A stretch of DNA of 64,000 nucleotides, from positions 1 to 64,000 of the forward strand of contig NZ_BCQF01000001.1 in NCBI RefSeq assembly GCF_001544295.1. The letters are read 5' to 3'. A program made the position numbers and the translations under genes. Positions 49,939 to 59,710 of the stretch are shown here, piece by piece. How positions within the stretch are numbered: the stretch's first letter is position 1; each line of letters starts with the position of its first letter. The notes beneath the pieces are model-generated. The model worked only from the letters and a program-made list of their open reading frames with translations. It ran no database searches and had not been told where the DNA came from. This DNA is from Enterococcus pseudoavium NBRC 100491. Its GTDB lineage: Bacteria; Bacillota; Bacilli; Lactobacillales; Enterococcaceae.

Positions 49939-50877
49939 ATGACTTATCAACAACCGCATCTAGATCATAAGAGCGATCTTTATAAAAATGCAGCCCAAGC
50001 AGAAAAAGAACTACTATCCGCCTACGATTTAACTGAACAGGAACATTGGTTTACTTACCAAAAAGAAAACTTGCGAATTCGCGTATCCGAAATTGGTGAA
50101 GGCACCCCAGTTGTAGTGGTGCCGGGCAACACCGGCGACATGTTTCCTTTCATCCCTTTACTGGCACAAATGAAAGAAAATAAATTTTTCTTATTTAATC
50201 GCCCCGGTGGCGGGCTCAGTGACGGCATGAACCATGAAAAAGTTACTATTCGGCCATTTATCATCGACCTATTTGACCAACTGCTGGCTGAGCTACACTT
50301 GGAAAAAGTCACGATTATGGCTCACTCAATGGGCTGCCATTGGTCATTATGGTATGCGATGGCGCGACCTGAACGGGTGGAAAAACTAGTGATGGTCGGA
50401 AATCCCGGCCGCGTAATGCTAGGTAAAACACCGCTTCCGCTTAAAATGATGGTAAAACCAATCATCGGTGAACACGCAGTGAAAAAGATGGTGCCCAAGA
50501 ATTATGAACAGGCCTTAAATGGCTTAAAAATGATGGGGACCAACGAAAAAGCATTAGCTGGCATGCCCGATGAGTTTCGGGAATGCTACTATCGTTTCCA
50601 AAATCTGCCAAATTATCAGGAATCGACCCTTTCTTTGCTTCGGACCTTTAACGCCAATGATCAAAATGAAATCAAAGCTACTGAATTGGCCGCGCTAAAC
50701 TTCCCCGTGGAAATGATTTGGGGCGCCAATGATACTTTCGCAACTTTGGATAAAGGACAAGAAATCGCTGCGGCACTACCAAATTGTCAATTCAACTTGA
50801 TTGAAGATGCCGGCCACATGCCTTGGATCGATCAGCCCATGATTTGTGCTAAGTTAATCTCACAATTTATTAACTAA
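49939..50877 (+). CDS. Alpha/beta-fold hydrolase
   Basis: A 312-residue hydrolase. The oxyanion region is PVVVVPGNTGDMFPF, the nucleophile elbow is IMAHSMGCHW with Ser130, the acid residue is probably Asp in WGANDTFATLD and the His is His293 in EDAGHMPW. The cap domain lies at about 165-245. The longer frame from 49885 overlaps the amidohydrolase stop and lacks a ribosome site; AAGGAG stands before 49939. Its link with the amidohydrolase suggests a short degradation pathway. Confidence 0.88.
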   Translation: MTYQQPHLDHKSDLYKNAAQAEKELLSAYDLTEQEHWFTYQKENLRIRVSEIGEGTPVVVVPGNTGDMFPFIPLLAQMKENKFFLFNRPGGGLSDGMNHEKVTIRPFIIDLFDQLLAELHLEKVTIMAHSMGCHWSLWYAMARPERVEKLVMVGNPGRVMLGKTPLPLKMMVKPIIGEHAVKKMVPKNYEQALNGLKMMGTNEKALAGMPDEFRECYYRFQNLPNYQESTLSLLRTFNANDQNEIKATELAALNFPVEMIWGANDTFATLDKGQEIAAALPNCQFNLIEDAGHMPWIDQPMICAKLISQFIN

Positions 50878-50954
50878 CGGTTGATCTCCGTGGCGCTTTA
50901 AATTACAAACTAGTCGGAAAACTCAACGCTGGTTCAGCTTTTTGCTAAAAAGAT

Positions 50955-50995
50955 AAAAGGAGGTATGACGAAATTCTTGTCATACCTCCTTTCCT
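50955..50995. terminator. Bidirectional terminator before queA
   Basis: AAAGGAGGTATGAC (50956-50969) and GTCATACCTCCTTT (50979-50992) are perfect arms between convergent genes. Confidence 0.88.
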
Positions 50996-51004
50996 TCTAT
51001 TTCA

Positions 51005-52036
51005 TTATTTAACGAACATCGCATCACCAAAACTAAAGAACCGGTAACGTTCTTCAATTGCATGATGATATGCAGCTAAGGTCTTTTCTCGACCGGCAAA
51101 AGCACTCACTAGCATCACTAAAGTCGATTTAGGCAAATGAAAGTTTGTCGAAAAGGCTTGAACGATCTTAAACTCATAACCTGGCGTGATGAAAATATCC
51201 GTCCAGCCGCTATCGGCTTTAATCTCACCAGCAAATTTCGTTCCGATTGTTTCTAACGTCCGAATCGATGTTGTGCCGACAGCTATGATTTTTCCGCCAT
51301 TGGCCCGGACTTCATTCAATTGTTCGGCCGCTTCTTCAGTCAGACGATAGAATTCGCTGTGCATTTGATGTTCCGCGATATTATCAACACTGACTGGTCG
51401 GAATGTTCCTAGTCCAACATGCAAAGTTAAATAAACCAATTTCACACCTTTTGCAGCAATTCTTTCGAGCAACTCCGGTGTGAAATGTAAGCCCGCCGTT
51501 GGTGCGGCGGCCGAACCGTTTTCCTTCGCATAAACAGTTTGATAGCGCTCTGGATCTTCCAATCGTTCTTTGATGTAGGGTGGCAACGGCATTTCACCCA
51601 ACGATTCTAGATTTTCTAAAAAGATTCCTTCATAAAAAAACTCTACAATCCGTCCGCCGTGCTCTAATTCTTCCTTTACTTCCGCTCGTAAACGACCATC
51701 CCCAAAGACGATCTGAGTACCAACTTTTGCTCGACGCGCTGGTTTGATCAGTGTTTCCCACTCATCCCCCTGCGTATTATTTAACAGTAATACTTCTAAA
51801 TGACCGCCAGTTTCTGGCTTTTCCCCGTACAAACGGGCCGGTAAGACCCGGGTATCATTCATTACCAAGGCATCCCCAGCATTTAATTCTTCAATGATGG
51901 CATCAAAATGTTTATCCTCGATTTGACCAGTTTCCCGATCTAAGACTAATAAACGTGAACTATCCCGCTTTTCTAGAGGGGTCTGGGCAATTAATTCTTC
52001 TGGTAAATCAAAATCAAAATCTTCTGTGGTTAACAT
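51005..52036 (-). CDS. queA: S-adenosylmethionine:tRNA ribosyltransferase-isomerase
   Basis: A 343-residue enzyme making epoxyqueuosine in tRNA. It starts [18 protein letters not shown] and shows [33 protein letters not shown] and [19 protein letters not shown]. Complete by length. In many relatives queA lies directly beside tgt and yajC; here other genes separate them. GGAGAAG precedes the ATG. Confidence 0.96.
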   Translation of the reverse strand: MLTTEDFDFDLPEELIAQTPLEKRDSSRLLVLDRETGQIEDKHFDAIIEELNAGDALVMNDTRVLPARLYGEKPETGGHLEVLLLNNTQGDEWETLIKPARRAKVGTQIVFGDGRLRAEVKEELEHGGRIVEFFYEGIFLENLESLGEMPLPPYIKERLEDPERYQTVYAKENGSAAAPTAGLHFTPELLERIAAKGVKLVYLTLHVGLGTFRPVSVDNIAEHQMHSEFYRLTEEAAEQLNEVRANGGKIIAVGTTSIRTLETIGTKFAGEIKADSGWTDIFITPGYEFKIVQAFSTNFHLPKSTLVMLVSAFAGREKTLAAYHHAIEERYRFFSFGDAMFVK

Positions 52037-52199
52037 AGCTTCTCCTCTTTTCCTCCGCTATTCTATCACGGGTAATTGTCATTGAAAAGGACTGTGCTAT
52101 CTCCTTCTCACAATAAATAGTAAAAAAATTTCTTCATCAATAAATGGGCTACTAACAGAAACCCTCTGAGCTTAAAAAATATTGCTACCTTGGTTCCTG

Positions 52200-52430
52200 T
52201 CACCATTGAGAAAAGCGCTCTTTTATAATCAAATATAACGGTTCCATTCCATTTTTACTGATTAATTTAAGCCAGTCATTTGTCTTTACGCGTTCTTTGT
52301 TGCATACTAAAATTACAGAATCATTAGATTTTTTTATATTTGAGCGAGCATCTCTTTTCCTTTGCCTATTATCAAGCCGTATTTGAATTGGATAATTGAT
52401 GAATTTATGAGAAAGTACAAACTTTTGGTT
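52200..52430 (-). pseudogene. Remnant of an unrecognised gene (about 76 codons, no start)
   Basis: In the 445-bp gap between queA and the osmolyte transporter, the minus strand stays open from a TAA at 52433 to a TGA at 52200. The reading is protein-like, for example SNDSVILVCNKERVKTNDWL and GMEPLYLIIKERFSQW. It has no ATG near its 5' end and no ribosome site, so it is either the tail of a decayed gene or a chance frame. I do not recognise the family. Confidence 0.3.
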
Positions 52431-52490
52431 TTATAGGAATTTCCATTTGATTTTTTAACTTAATTAGGAGTGTGAACAGGAGTGAAAAAA

Positions 52491-53663
52491 ATGATTGAAT
52501 TTGACCACGTTTCTAAAATATATAATGGAAACAAGGTAGCAGTTGAAGACGTGACTCTCTCTTTTGATAAAGGTGAGTTCATTTGTTTAATCGGTACTAG
52601 TGGTAGTGGAAAAACTACCACTATGCGCATGATCAATCGGATGATCGATCCAACTAAAGGAACGATCACGATCAACGGTGAAGATATTCAAAAGAAAAAT
52701 CCCGTTGAATTACGGCGTCAAATTGGTTATGTCATTCAAAATATCGGCCTGATGCCCCACATGACTATTCGTGACAACATCACCCTTGTCCAACGACTAT
52801 TGAAAGTGGATAAAGAAGAACAAAATAAAACGGCCGAAAAAATGATTGACCTAGTTGAACTGCCCCGCGAAATGTTGGACCGTTATCCTCATGAATTATC
52901 CGGTGGGCAGCAACAACGGATCGGTGTGGTGCGTGCGCTTGCGGCCGACCAAGATATTATTTTAATGGATGAACCCTTCGGTGCCTTGGATCCTATCACC
53001 CGTGATTCATTGCAAGACCTAGTGAAAGATCTGCAAGAACGCCTAGGCAAAACGATTATTTTTGTTACTCATGATATGGATGAAGCGTTAAAGTTGGCCA
53101 ATCGAATTGCAATTATGGACAATGGGAAGGTCATCCAATTTGATACCCCGGAAAATATTCTACAAGATCCCGCCAACGACTTTGTCGAAGAACTTTTAGG
53201 TGAAGATCGCCTGTTACAAGCTAAACCAGATACCACTACAGTTGGGGAGATCATGATGAACACAGCTGTCTCGATTACCCCAGAAAAAAGTTTGCAAAAT
53301 GCCATTCGTTTGATGCGGGAAAAACGAGTGGATACATTGCTTGTAGTTGACGAAGACAATGTCTTAAAAGGTTTCGTTGACGTTGAAACGATTGACCAGG
53401 AACGTCGTCGTGGAAATTCTACCAGTGTCGGGGATATCATCAATCCCAAAGTTTTTTACGTAAAAGAATCTGCTTTAGTTCGTGACAGTTTGCAGAGAAT
53501 TCTAAAACGTGGGGTGAAATATGTTCCTGTTGTCGATGACAGCAAGCATCTCGTTGGAATCTTAACCAGAGTCTCTTTAGTCGACATTATTTATGATGTC
53601 CTTTGGGGCGAAGAAGAAACCTTTGGCGATGCGGCTGAAAGTATTACGAACGGGGAGGCGTAA
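52491..53663 (+). CDS. opuCA: Quaternary amine ABC transporter ATPase with CBS domains (OpuCA type)
   Basis: A 390-residue ATPase of the glycine betaine/carnitine/choline importer. Walker A is GTSGSGKTT, the signature LSGGQQQRIGVVRAL, Walker B DIILMDEPFGALD, then H-loop FVTHDMDEA. Two CBS domains occupy about residues 245-370 and are the usual ionic-strength or c-di-AMP sensing module. The start is the ATG at 52491, eight bases after AGGAG; a GTG three codons upstream is a weaker option. First gene of a four-gene operon. Confidence 0.92.
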   Translation: MIEFDHVSKIYNGNKVAVEDVTLSFDKGEFICLIGTSGSGKTTTMRMINRMIDPTKGTITINGEDIQKKNPVELRRQIGYVIQNIGLMPHMTIRDNITLVQRLLKVDKEEQNKTAEKMIDLVELPREMLDRYPHELSGGQQQRIGVVRALAADQDIILMDEPFGALDPITRDSLQDLVKDLQERLGKTIIFVTHDMDEALKLANRIAIMDNGKVIQFDTPENILQDPANDFVEELLGEDRLLQAKPDTTTVGEIMMNTAVSITPEKSLQNAIRLMREKRVDTLLVVDEDNVLKGFVDVETIDQERRRGNSTSVGDIINPKVFYVKESALVRDSLQRILKRGVKYVPVVDDSKHLVGILTRVSLVDIIYDVLWGEEETFGDAAESITNGEA

Positions 53664-53666
53664 ACG

Positions 53667-54302
53667 ATGCAAGCATTCATCAATGAATATGGTGGTCAAA
53701 TGCTGACAAAAAGTGCTGAACATCTATATATCTCGGCGATTGCCTTAGGCTTGGGCATTTTGGTTGCCGTTCCTTTAGGGATTCTTTTAACGCGCTTACC
53801 AAAGATTTCAAGTTTTGTGATCGGAATCGCGAGTGTCTTACAGACTGTTCCTTCATTAGCTCTTTTAGCATTGATGATCCCCTTTTTCGGTGTCGGTAAA
53901 TTGCCAGCGATCATTGCATTGTTTATCTATTCTTTATTGCCAATCTTACGAAATACTTTTATCGGGATGAAGAATGTGGATAGCAACTACCGCGATGTCG
54001 CTAAAGGGATGGGCATGACCAATCTGCAATCCATTTTTGCCGTCGAACTGCCGATCGCTGTCCCAACAATCATGGCCGGAGTCCGGCTGGCGGCGGTCTA
54101 CGTCATCGCCTGGGCAACCTTAGCTTCTTACATTGGTGCCGGCGGATTAGGTGATCTGATCTTCAGCGGTTTGAATAATTTCCAACCACCTTTGATTATC
54201 GCAGGGACTGTGCCGGTTATTTTGATGGCACTGATTGTAGATCTATTGCTCGGTTTCTTAGAAGATCGTATGACCCCTGCGGCATTAAGAAAGGAGGAGT
54301 AA
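53667..54302 (+). CDS. opuCB: Osmolyte ABC transporter permease (OpuCB type)
   Basis: A 211-residue permease with five to six helices and the EAA-like loop [25 protein letters not shown]. It starts three bases after opuCA with GGGGAGG as ribosome site. Its pair is the fourth gene of the operon; the two permeases share the GMGMT pattern. Confidence 0.92.
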   Translation: MQAFINEYGGQMLTKSAEHLYISAIALGLGILVAVPLGILLTRLPKISSFVIGIASVLQTVPSLALLALMIPFFGVGKLPAIIALFIYSLLPILRNTFIGMKNVDSNYRDVAKGMGMTNLQSIFAVELPIAVPTIMAGVRLAAVYVIAWATLASYIGAGGLGDLIFSGLNNFQPPLIIAGTVPVILMALIVDLLLGFLEDRMTPAALRKEE

Positions 54303-54305
54303 CGA

Positions 54306-55223
54306 ATGAAAAAAATAAAAATTTGGGCGTTACTTGGTCTTTCATTACTTTTTCTAAGTAGTTGTTCCTTTCCTGGCTTAGCCTCTAATGATAGTGAAGA
54401 GACGATTGGGATCACTGGGGGAATCACGTCAGAATCTCAAATTCTAGCGAGTTTGGTTTCCGGTATGATTAAGCATTACACCGATCTAGATACGACCATC
54501 ATCAATAATCTAGCAACAACAACAATTAATCATCAAGCCATGATGAATCAGGATGCCTCCATCTCGGCCGCTCGTTACACAGGAACAGACTTGACTACTA
54601 CGCTTGGCTTGCCGGCGGAAAAAGATCCGAAACAAGCATTTAAAACCGTCAAGACAGAATTTGAAAAACGCTATCAACAGACTTGGTTCTCTTCTTACGG
54701 CTTTGACAATACCTATGTTTTCTTAGTACGAAAAGACACCGCAGAAAAATATAATTTGAAAAAAGTCAGCGACCTGAAAAAACACGCAGGTGAGTTGAAA
54801 GCAGGTGTGGACACAGCTTGGATTACTCGTGAAGGTGATGGCTACGACGGGTTCAAAAAAGCTTATGACTTTGAATTTGCTTCGATTTTACCGATGCAGA
54901 TTGGTCTCGTCTATGATGCCGTTGATGCTGGAAAAATGGATATCGTTTTAGGTTATTCAACGGATGGACGGATCGCCAGCTATGATCTCGTGATGTTGGA
55001 AGACGACCTCAACTTCTTCCCACCTTATGATGCGGCGGCAATCGCGACAGACGAAGTATTAAAGAAAAACCCAAAAATCCGAACAGCCTTAAAACGTTTG
55101 GAAGGAACAATCGATACAAAAGAAATGCAAAAATTAAATTATCGTGCCGACAACGATTTAGTTGAACCTTCTGTTGTGGCAGAAGATTTCTTAAAACAGC
55201 ACAATTATTTCGAAAAGGAGTGA
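54306..55223 (+). CDS. opuCC: Osmolyte-binding lipoprotein (OpuCC type)
   Basis: A 305-residue binding protein. The signal peptide is MKKIKIWALLGLSLLFLSSC, with lipobox Cys20. The mature part has TIGITGGITSESQILASL and a periplasmic-binding fold of the OpuAC type, with GFDNTYVFLVRKDTAEKYNL and FFPPYDAAAIA. It captures betaine, carnitine or choline outside the cell. Ligand choice is not readable with confidence. It starts three bases after opuCB. Confidence 0.92.
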   Translation: MKKIKIWALLGLSLLFLSSCSFPGLASNDSEETIGITGGITSESQILASLVSGMIKHYTDLDTTIINNLATTTINHQAMMNQDASISAARYTGTDLTTTLGLPAEKDPKQAFKTVKTEFEKRYQQTWFSSYGFDNTYVFLVRKDTAEKYNLKKVSDLKKHAGELKAGVDTAWITREGDGYDGFKKAYDFEFASILPMQIGLVYDAVDAGKMDIVLGYSTDGRIASYDLVMLEDDLNFFPPYDAAAIATDEVLKKNPKIRTALKRLEGTIDTKEMQKLNYRADNDLVEPSVVAEDFLKQHNYFEKE

Positions 55224-55230
55224 GGCAACA

Positions 55231-55893
55231 ATGGAAAACATGAACACCTTCCAACAATTTATTACTTATTTCCAAACAAACGGCGCCTACGTTTTCAGTC
55301 AGTTTGTCCGTCACTTTCTGATTTCGATCTATGGTGTACTGTTCGCGGCAATCGTAGGGATTCCAATCGGGATCTTTATCTCCAAACATTACAAGTTAGC
55401 GAACTGGGTGATGCGAATCGCTAATATTATCCAAACGATTCCTTCACTAGCGATGATTTCAATTTTAATGATCGGCCTAGGTCTAGGTGTAAATGTCGTC
55501 ATTTTAACTGTTTTCCTATACTCATTACTGCCAATCATTAAAAATACCTATACTGGCATGCGACAAGTTGACAAAAATGCCTTAGATGTCGGAACGGGGA
55601 TGGGAATGACCTCTTGGCAACGGCTTTATATGATCGAGCTACCTTTATCCGTTTCGGTGATCATGGCCGGAATTCGGAATGCCTTAGTCGTTGCAATTGG
55701 AATCACTGCTATCGGTGCCTTTGTTGGCGCTGGCGGATTAGGAGATATCATCATCCGAGGAACCAATGCAACTGATGGAACATCATTGATTTTAGCTGGT
55801 GCTTTGCCCACTGCATTGATGGCGATTATGACGGATTGGCTGCTAGGAATGGTTGAACGTAAATTAGATCCAGCAACGAAGACGAGTAGATAA
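55231..55893 (+). CDS. opuCD: Osmolyte ABC transporter permease (OpuCD type)
   Basis: A 220-residue permease with about six helices and the loop NALDVGTGMGMTSWQRLYMIELPLS. Paralogous to opuCB. It starts eight bases after opuCC behind AAGGAGTGAGG and is followed by the operon terminator. Confidence 0.92.
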   Translation: MENMNTFQQFITYFQTNGAYVFSQFVRHFLISIYGVLFAAIVGIPIGIFISKHYKLANWVMRIANIIQTIPSLAMISILMIGLGLGVNVVILTVFLYSLLPIIKNTYTGMRQVDKNALDVGTGMGMTSWQRLYMIELPLSVSVIMAGIRNALVVAIGITAIGAFVGAGGLGDIIIRGTNATDGTSLILAGALPTALMAIMTDWLLGMVERKLDPATKTSR

Positions 55894-55897
55894 ATCT

Positions 55898-55945
55898 AAA
55901 AGAGTCGCTTTGTTTGAAAGTAATTCAAACAAAGCGACTCTTTTT
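55898..55945 (+). terminator. Terminator of the opuC operon
   Basis: AAAAGAGTCGCTTTGTTTGAA and TTCAAACAAAGCGACTCTTT form a stem of about 20 bp around AGTAA, followed by T residues. Tails on both sides are present. Confidence 0.93.
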
Positions 55946-56160
55946 AATTACTATTCAACAACTCAAATCCAACCTCTTCATCACAGATACTAAAAAAAGT
56001 TCAACGCCTCTCAAGCTTATGCCCACAAAAAAATCATCTTCCTATTCCCTCCGATAATTGCTCCATGGTATCATTTAGTAACAACGACTGTTCTAATATA
56101 ATAGACAAAAATAAAAGGAATGAATCGTTTTGCTATTTCTCAAAACGATTAGGGTGAAAA

Positions 56161-56913
56161 ATGAAAGGGTTAGTTTGTAAATATTGCGGTGGCAACCACT
56201 TTAATAAAACTGAAGAAGGGTATGAATGCGATTACTGTCACACCGTTTACGAGTTAGATGAGACAGTTGAGATTGAGAAGAAGAGCATCCTACCTATTGT
56301 TACGCGAATCACTCCGTTACTGATCCTTGTACTTATTTTGGGCAGCTACTACTTTATCTTTGAATCCAAGGGATTTTCACAGATAAGTAAGGTAATTAAT
56401 CTTCCCGCAACTAACTCGAAAGGGAATGAACGCGGAAAATATTCAGTAAGCCAGTTAAAAAATCCTGAGCGAAATGTACGAATTGCAGAACTTTCACTCA
56501 ACCAAGAAGAAATCAATCTAGCCAAAGCCTCGATTGCGGAATACGGTGGAGAGCAGACCGGAAAATTCGAACAGCGCTTAGCGGATGCACAAAATGAACA
56601 TGACCAATTGATAAAAAATCAAGCCAAAGAACCGCCTAAAAAAGATATGATCATCGAAAATCCCGATTCTGAATTCTCGATAACAACCTATTATCGAGAA
56701 GCAGGATTTCTCGCAGCCTTCGGACCAGATTTTGATCAATACACCAGTGAGGATATTCTAAGGATTTGGGGGAATCCTGACGAAATTATTACCGACACTC
56801 AAAAAATCAAAAAAAATTTAGTTGTCACTTTTGATGAAAATAGCCAGCCAACTTCCTACGAGGCAAAAAAAAATCAGAGCAGACTGGCTACAAGGAAATT
56901 TGACTTGGCGTGA
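56161..56913 (+). CDS. Zinc-ribbon membrane protein with BamE-like domain, first copy, frame broken at A9
   Basis: A 250-residue frame. An N-terminal zinc ribbon has CKYCGGNHFNKTEEGYECDYC (two CxxC knuckles), followed by one transmembrane helix at about 48-65 and an extracellular part with a charged stalk. A later segment (DILRIWGNPDEIITD...LVVTFDENSQP) resembles the small lipoprotein/BamE-like fold. At 56865-56873 nine A residues occur; after them this frame ends in NQSRLATRKFDLA, while another frame continues with protein-like sequence to 57160. The A9 run is probably a slippage or mutation site. The TAGGGTG site supports the start. Function unknown. Confidence 0.75.
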   Translation: MKGLVCKYCGGNHFNKTEEGYECDYCHTVYELDETVEIEKKSILPIVTRITPLLILVLILGSYYFIFESKGFSQISKVINLPATNSKGNERGKYSVSQLKNPERNVRIAELSLNQEEINLAKASIAEYGGEQTGKFEQRLADAQNEHDQLIKNQAKEPPKKDMIIENPDSEFSITTYYREAGFLAAFGPDFDQYTSEDILRIWGNPDEIITDTQKIKKNLVVTFDENSQPTSYEAKKNQSRLATRKFDLA

Positions 56914-57160
56914 AGTCAGAGCACTTATGATCATTGCTCAAGATAGTTCCCACGGCAATTATGACAAGCAATTCAACTACGAGAAACAAGGAAAACCAAA
57001 TGTCTATTTTGAAAATGATCACGTCAGTTACGTTACCCCAATTGTAAAGTACGTCTCATTCAATCGCCTGCCGGAAAAGTATCCGCGTGCAGGTTTAGGC
57101 AAGTATCCAGATGACTTCCCGAAAAATTACAGATCGGATGGCCTTTATCATGAAAAATAA
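56867..57160 (+). pseudogene. Downstream part of the first zinc-ribbon gene in the +1 frame
   Basis: After the A9 run the +1 frame encodes about 97 residues, including IRADWLQGNLTWREVRALMI, PNVYFENDHVSYVTPIVKYV and NRLPEKYPRAGLGKYPDDF. This has normal composition. It has no ribosome site of its own, since an ATG at 56834 lies within the conserved part of the upstream frame. Removing one A joins both parts into about 335 residues. The most probable reading is one gene split by frameshift, with reversible slippage possible. Confidence 0.55.
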
Positions 57161-57728
57161 AGAGTGTATGAATTGTGGAAGTACCAAATTTCATCAAGTA
57201 GAGAACGGCTGGAAGTGTGACTACTGCGGTTCACTTTATTTAACCCCCAAAAAAGATACCGTACCAAAACCAAGCATTCCACCACCTGACCCTAAAAAGA
57301 AAAGTACGAGACTTGTTCTGGGGATAGTGTTTGCGAGTTTTTTCTTTTCAATCGTTTTGCTGACATATTTCAATAGTGTGGATAAAACATCCTATAAACC
57401 CATCAAACCGGTTCCAAATTCTTCATTAAAAAAAAGCTTTCCAAGCAATTGGACACAAAATATCTATGATTCTGTAAAAGTCGCCACAGAGTACTATGAC
57501 GCTGACAATGAAAAATATACTTTCGAAGGCGGTTCAAATTACGAAGAATTAGAAAAACTCGTCGGTACACCAGATACAGTGACTAGTTGGGAAAAATCGG
57601 ACTACGGTATGCCGCCAAGATCGATGGCTACCTGGAATAAAACCAAAAATAGGGATTACGCTGGAACTAGGATTACTGTCACTTACGAAAATAAAACCAA
57701 GATGATCACAGATAAAAACTATCATTAA
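57150..57728 (+). CDS. Zinc-ribbon membrane protein with BamE-like domain, second copy
   Basis: A 192-residue protein with the same order as its neighbour. The zinc ribbon reads CMNCGSTKFHQVENGWKCDYC, followed by a Pro-rich stretch, a transmembrane helix at about 53-73 and an extracellular domain. That domain has YEELEKLVGTPDTVTSWEKS and TRITVTYENKTKMI. Its start overlaps the end of the preceding frame by 11 bases, so the two are probably co-expressed. It lacks the 97-residue extension. Function unknown. Confidence 0.75.
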   Translation: MKNKECMNCGSTKFHQVENGWKCDYCGSLYLTPKKDTVPKPSIPPPDPKKKSTRLVLGIVFASFFFSIVLLTYFNSVDKTSYKPIKPVPNSSLKKSFPSNWTQNIYDSVKVATEYYDADNEKYTFEGGSNYEELEKLVGTPDTVTSWEKSDYGMPPRSMATWNKTKNRDYAGTRITVTYENKTKMITDKNYH

Positions 57729-57803
57729 CAGTCATGCACTATCAACAAAAAATAATAGCTAACTCACCTGTGTAGTTCGGTTTTCCGATAGAAAAACTGA
57801 TAA

Positions 57804-57843
57804 AAATAGACCGAGCATCTCAAAAAGATACTCGGTCTATTTT
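57804..57843. terminator. Bidirectional terminator
   Basis: AATAGACCGAGCATCT and AGATACTCGGTCTATT pair with one mismatch around CAAAA. Runs of T follow on both strands, serving the zinc-ribbon genes and the ABC exporter operon. Confidence 0.9.
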
Positions 57844-57844
57844 T

Positions 57845-59695
57845 TTAATCTGTCAATTCTTCAAATTGTGAGTTATACAACGCAGCATAAAGTCCATTTT
57901 GTGCCAATAATTCTTCGTGGCTACCTTGTTCTTTGATGTCTCCACCTTGCATGTACAAAATCTTATCAGCATCTTTAATCGTTGATAGACGGTGAGCGAT
58001 CACGAATGACGTTCGCCCTTTCATCAAGTTGTTCATGGCTTCTTGGATCAATCCTTCAGTCCGCGTATCAACTGACGACGTGGCTTCATCTAAGATCAAA
58101 ATTGGTTTGTCTGCTAAGATCGCACGAGCAATCGTCAGTAATTGTTTTTGACCTTGTGAGATATTAGAAGATTCTTCATTCAGTTCCATGTCATAGCCGC
58201 CCGGTAAAGTCTTGATGAAGTGATCGACGTGAGCGGCTTTGGCTGCTGCGTAAACTTCTTCATCAGTCGCATCTAAGCGTCCATAACGCAGATTGTCCAT
58301 GATGGTGCCTTTGAACAACCATGTATCTTGCAAGACCATCCCAATATTCTTACGCAAATCTGCACGGTTGAAATCTTTGATGTTGTGACCATCGATCTTG
58401 ATGGCGCCAGAATTGACATCGTAAAAACGCATCAATAATTTAACCATCGTTGTTTTTCCGGCTCCCGTCGGTCCAACGATTGCTACCGTTTGGCCTGGAT
58501 CAACATGGGAAGTAAAGTCTTGGATGACGATCTTGTCTGGTGTGTAACCAAATTTGACATGTTCAAAGTCAACCATTCCTTCGGCTTTATCAATTTTAAC
58601 CGGATTTTCAGCTGTCTGATCTTCTTCGTCTTCTTCTAAGAACTCAAAAACTCGTTCAGCAGCGGCCGCCATTGATTGTAATAGATTGGATACTTGAGCA
58701 AGCTGCGCGATTGGTTGAGTCAAGTTACGCACATACTGGATGAAGGCTTGGATGTCCCCAACAGTAATCACACCATTATAGGCCATGACCCCACCAGCAA
58801 TCGCTACACCAACATATCCTAAGTTACCAACAAAGTTCATGATCGGCTGCATCAAGCCAGAAAGAAATTGTGATTTCCAAGCTGATTTAAACAACACATC
58901 ATTTTGTTCTTTAAATTCTTTCAAAGAGTTCTCTTCATCGTTAAACAAACGAACAATCGTATAACCGCCAATGGTTTCTTCCACTTGCCCGTTAATAACA
59001 CCTAGATATTCTTGTTGCGTTTTGAAATATTTTTGTGAATTTTTTACTACGATCATAATCAATACTAATGAGATCGGTACGATCAAGATCGCGATTCCAG
59101 TCATCTTAACTGAGATAGAAAGCATCATCACGATGACCCCGATAATCGTAAATGTCGAGGTGATTAATTGAGTCAAACTTTGGTTCAATGATTGCCCCAA
59201 CGTGTCCACGTCATTGGTGATCCGCGAAAGAACTTCACCGGTCGTCCGGCTCTCAAAATAGTTCATTGGCATCCGGTTGATTTTTTCAGAAATCTCTTTC
59301 CGCATCCGATACGTGATCTTTTGCGAGATCGTTGACATGATCCAACCTTGAATGATCCAAAATAGTGAAGCGACTACGTATAATCCCAGCATGAACAGTA
59401 AGATACCACCGATTTTATCAAAGTTGATATCGCCTGTTCCTTGGTATTTCTTGATTAGCCCGTTAAATAGTTCGGTAATTGCCTTTGATAAAATTTTCGG
59501 ACCCCAGATATTAAAAATCGTTGAGGCAATCGCGAAAATCATTACAAAGAAAACAGCGATCTTATATGCGCCCAAATACGAAACTAACTTCTTGATGGTG
59601 CCTTTAAAGTTTTTCGCTTTTTCTGCTGGCGCAGCAACCCCACGTCCAGGAACATGTCCGCCACCACGAGGGCGATTTTGTTTTTCTTCTGCCAT
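57845..59695 (-). CDS. ABC exporter subunit with canonical Walker B (heterodimer partner 2)
   Basis: A 616-residue half-transporter: about 45 N-terminal residues, six helices, then the nucleotide-binding domain. Walker A is GPTGAGKTT, Walker B LILDEATSS with the catalytic Glu, and the H-loop is IAHRLST. The signature is changed to ISQGQ. This pairs with the other subunit, whose site is the reverse, a pattern typical of asymmetric heterodimeric multidrug exporters such as BmrCD or LmrCD. The start follows GGAGGAGCG. It lies 15 bp after its partner. Confidence 0.9.
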   Translation of the reverse strand: MAEEKQNRPRGGGHVPGRGVAAPAEKAKNFKGTIKKLVSYLGAYKIAVFFVMIFAIASTIFNIWGPKILSKAITELFNGLIKKYQGTGDINFDKIGGILLFMLGLYVVASLFWIIQGWIMSTISQKITYRMRKEISEKINRMPMNYFESRTTGEVLSRITNDVDTLGQSLNQSLTQLITSTFTIIGVIVMMLSISVKMTGIAILIVPISLVLIMIVVKNSQKYFKTQQEYLGVINGQVEETIGGYTIVRLFNDEENSLKEFKEQNDVLFKSAWKSQFLSGLMQPIMNFVGNLGYVGVAIAGGVMAYNGVITVGDIQAFIQYVRNLTQPIAQLAQVSNLLQSMAAAAERVFEFLEEDEEDQTAENPVKIDKAEGMVDFEHVKFGYTPDKIVIQDFTSHVDPGQTVAIVGPTGAGKTTMVKLLMRFYDVNSGAIKIDGHNIKDFNRADLRKNIGMVLQDTWLFKGTIMDNLRYGRLDATDEEVYAAAKAAHVDHFIKTLPGGYDMELNEESSNISQGQKQLLTIARAILADKPILILDEATSSVDTRTEGLIQEAMNNLMKGRTSFVIAHRLSTIKDADKILYMQGGDIKEQGSHEELLAQNGLYAALYNSQFEELTD

Positions 59696-59710
59696 TTTAT
59701 TCGCTCCTCC

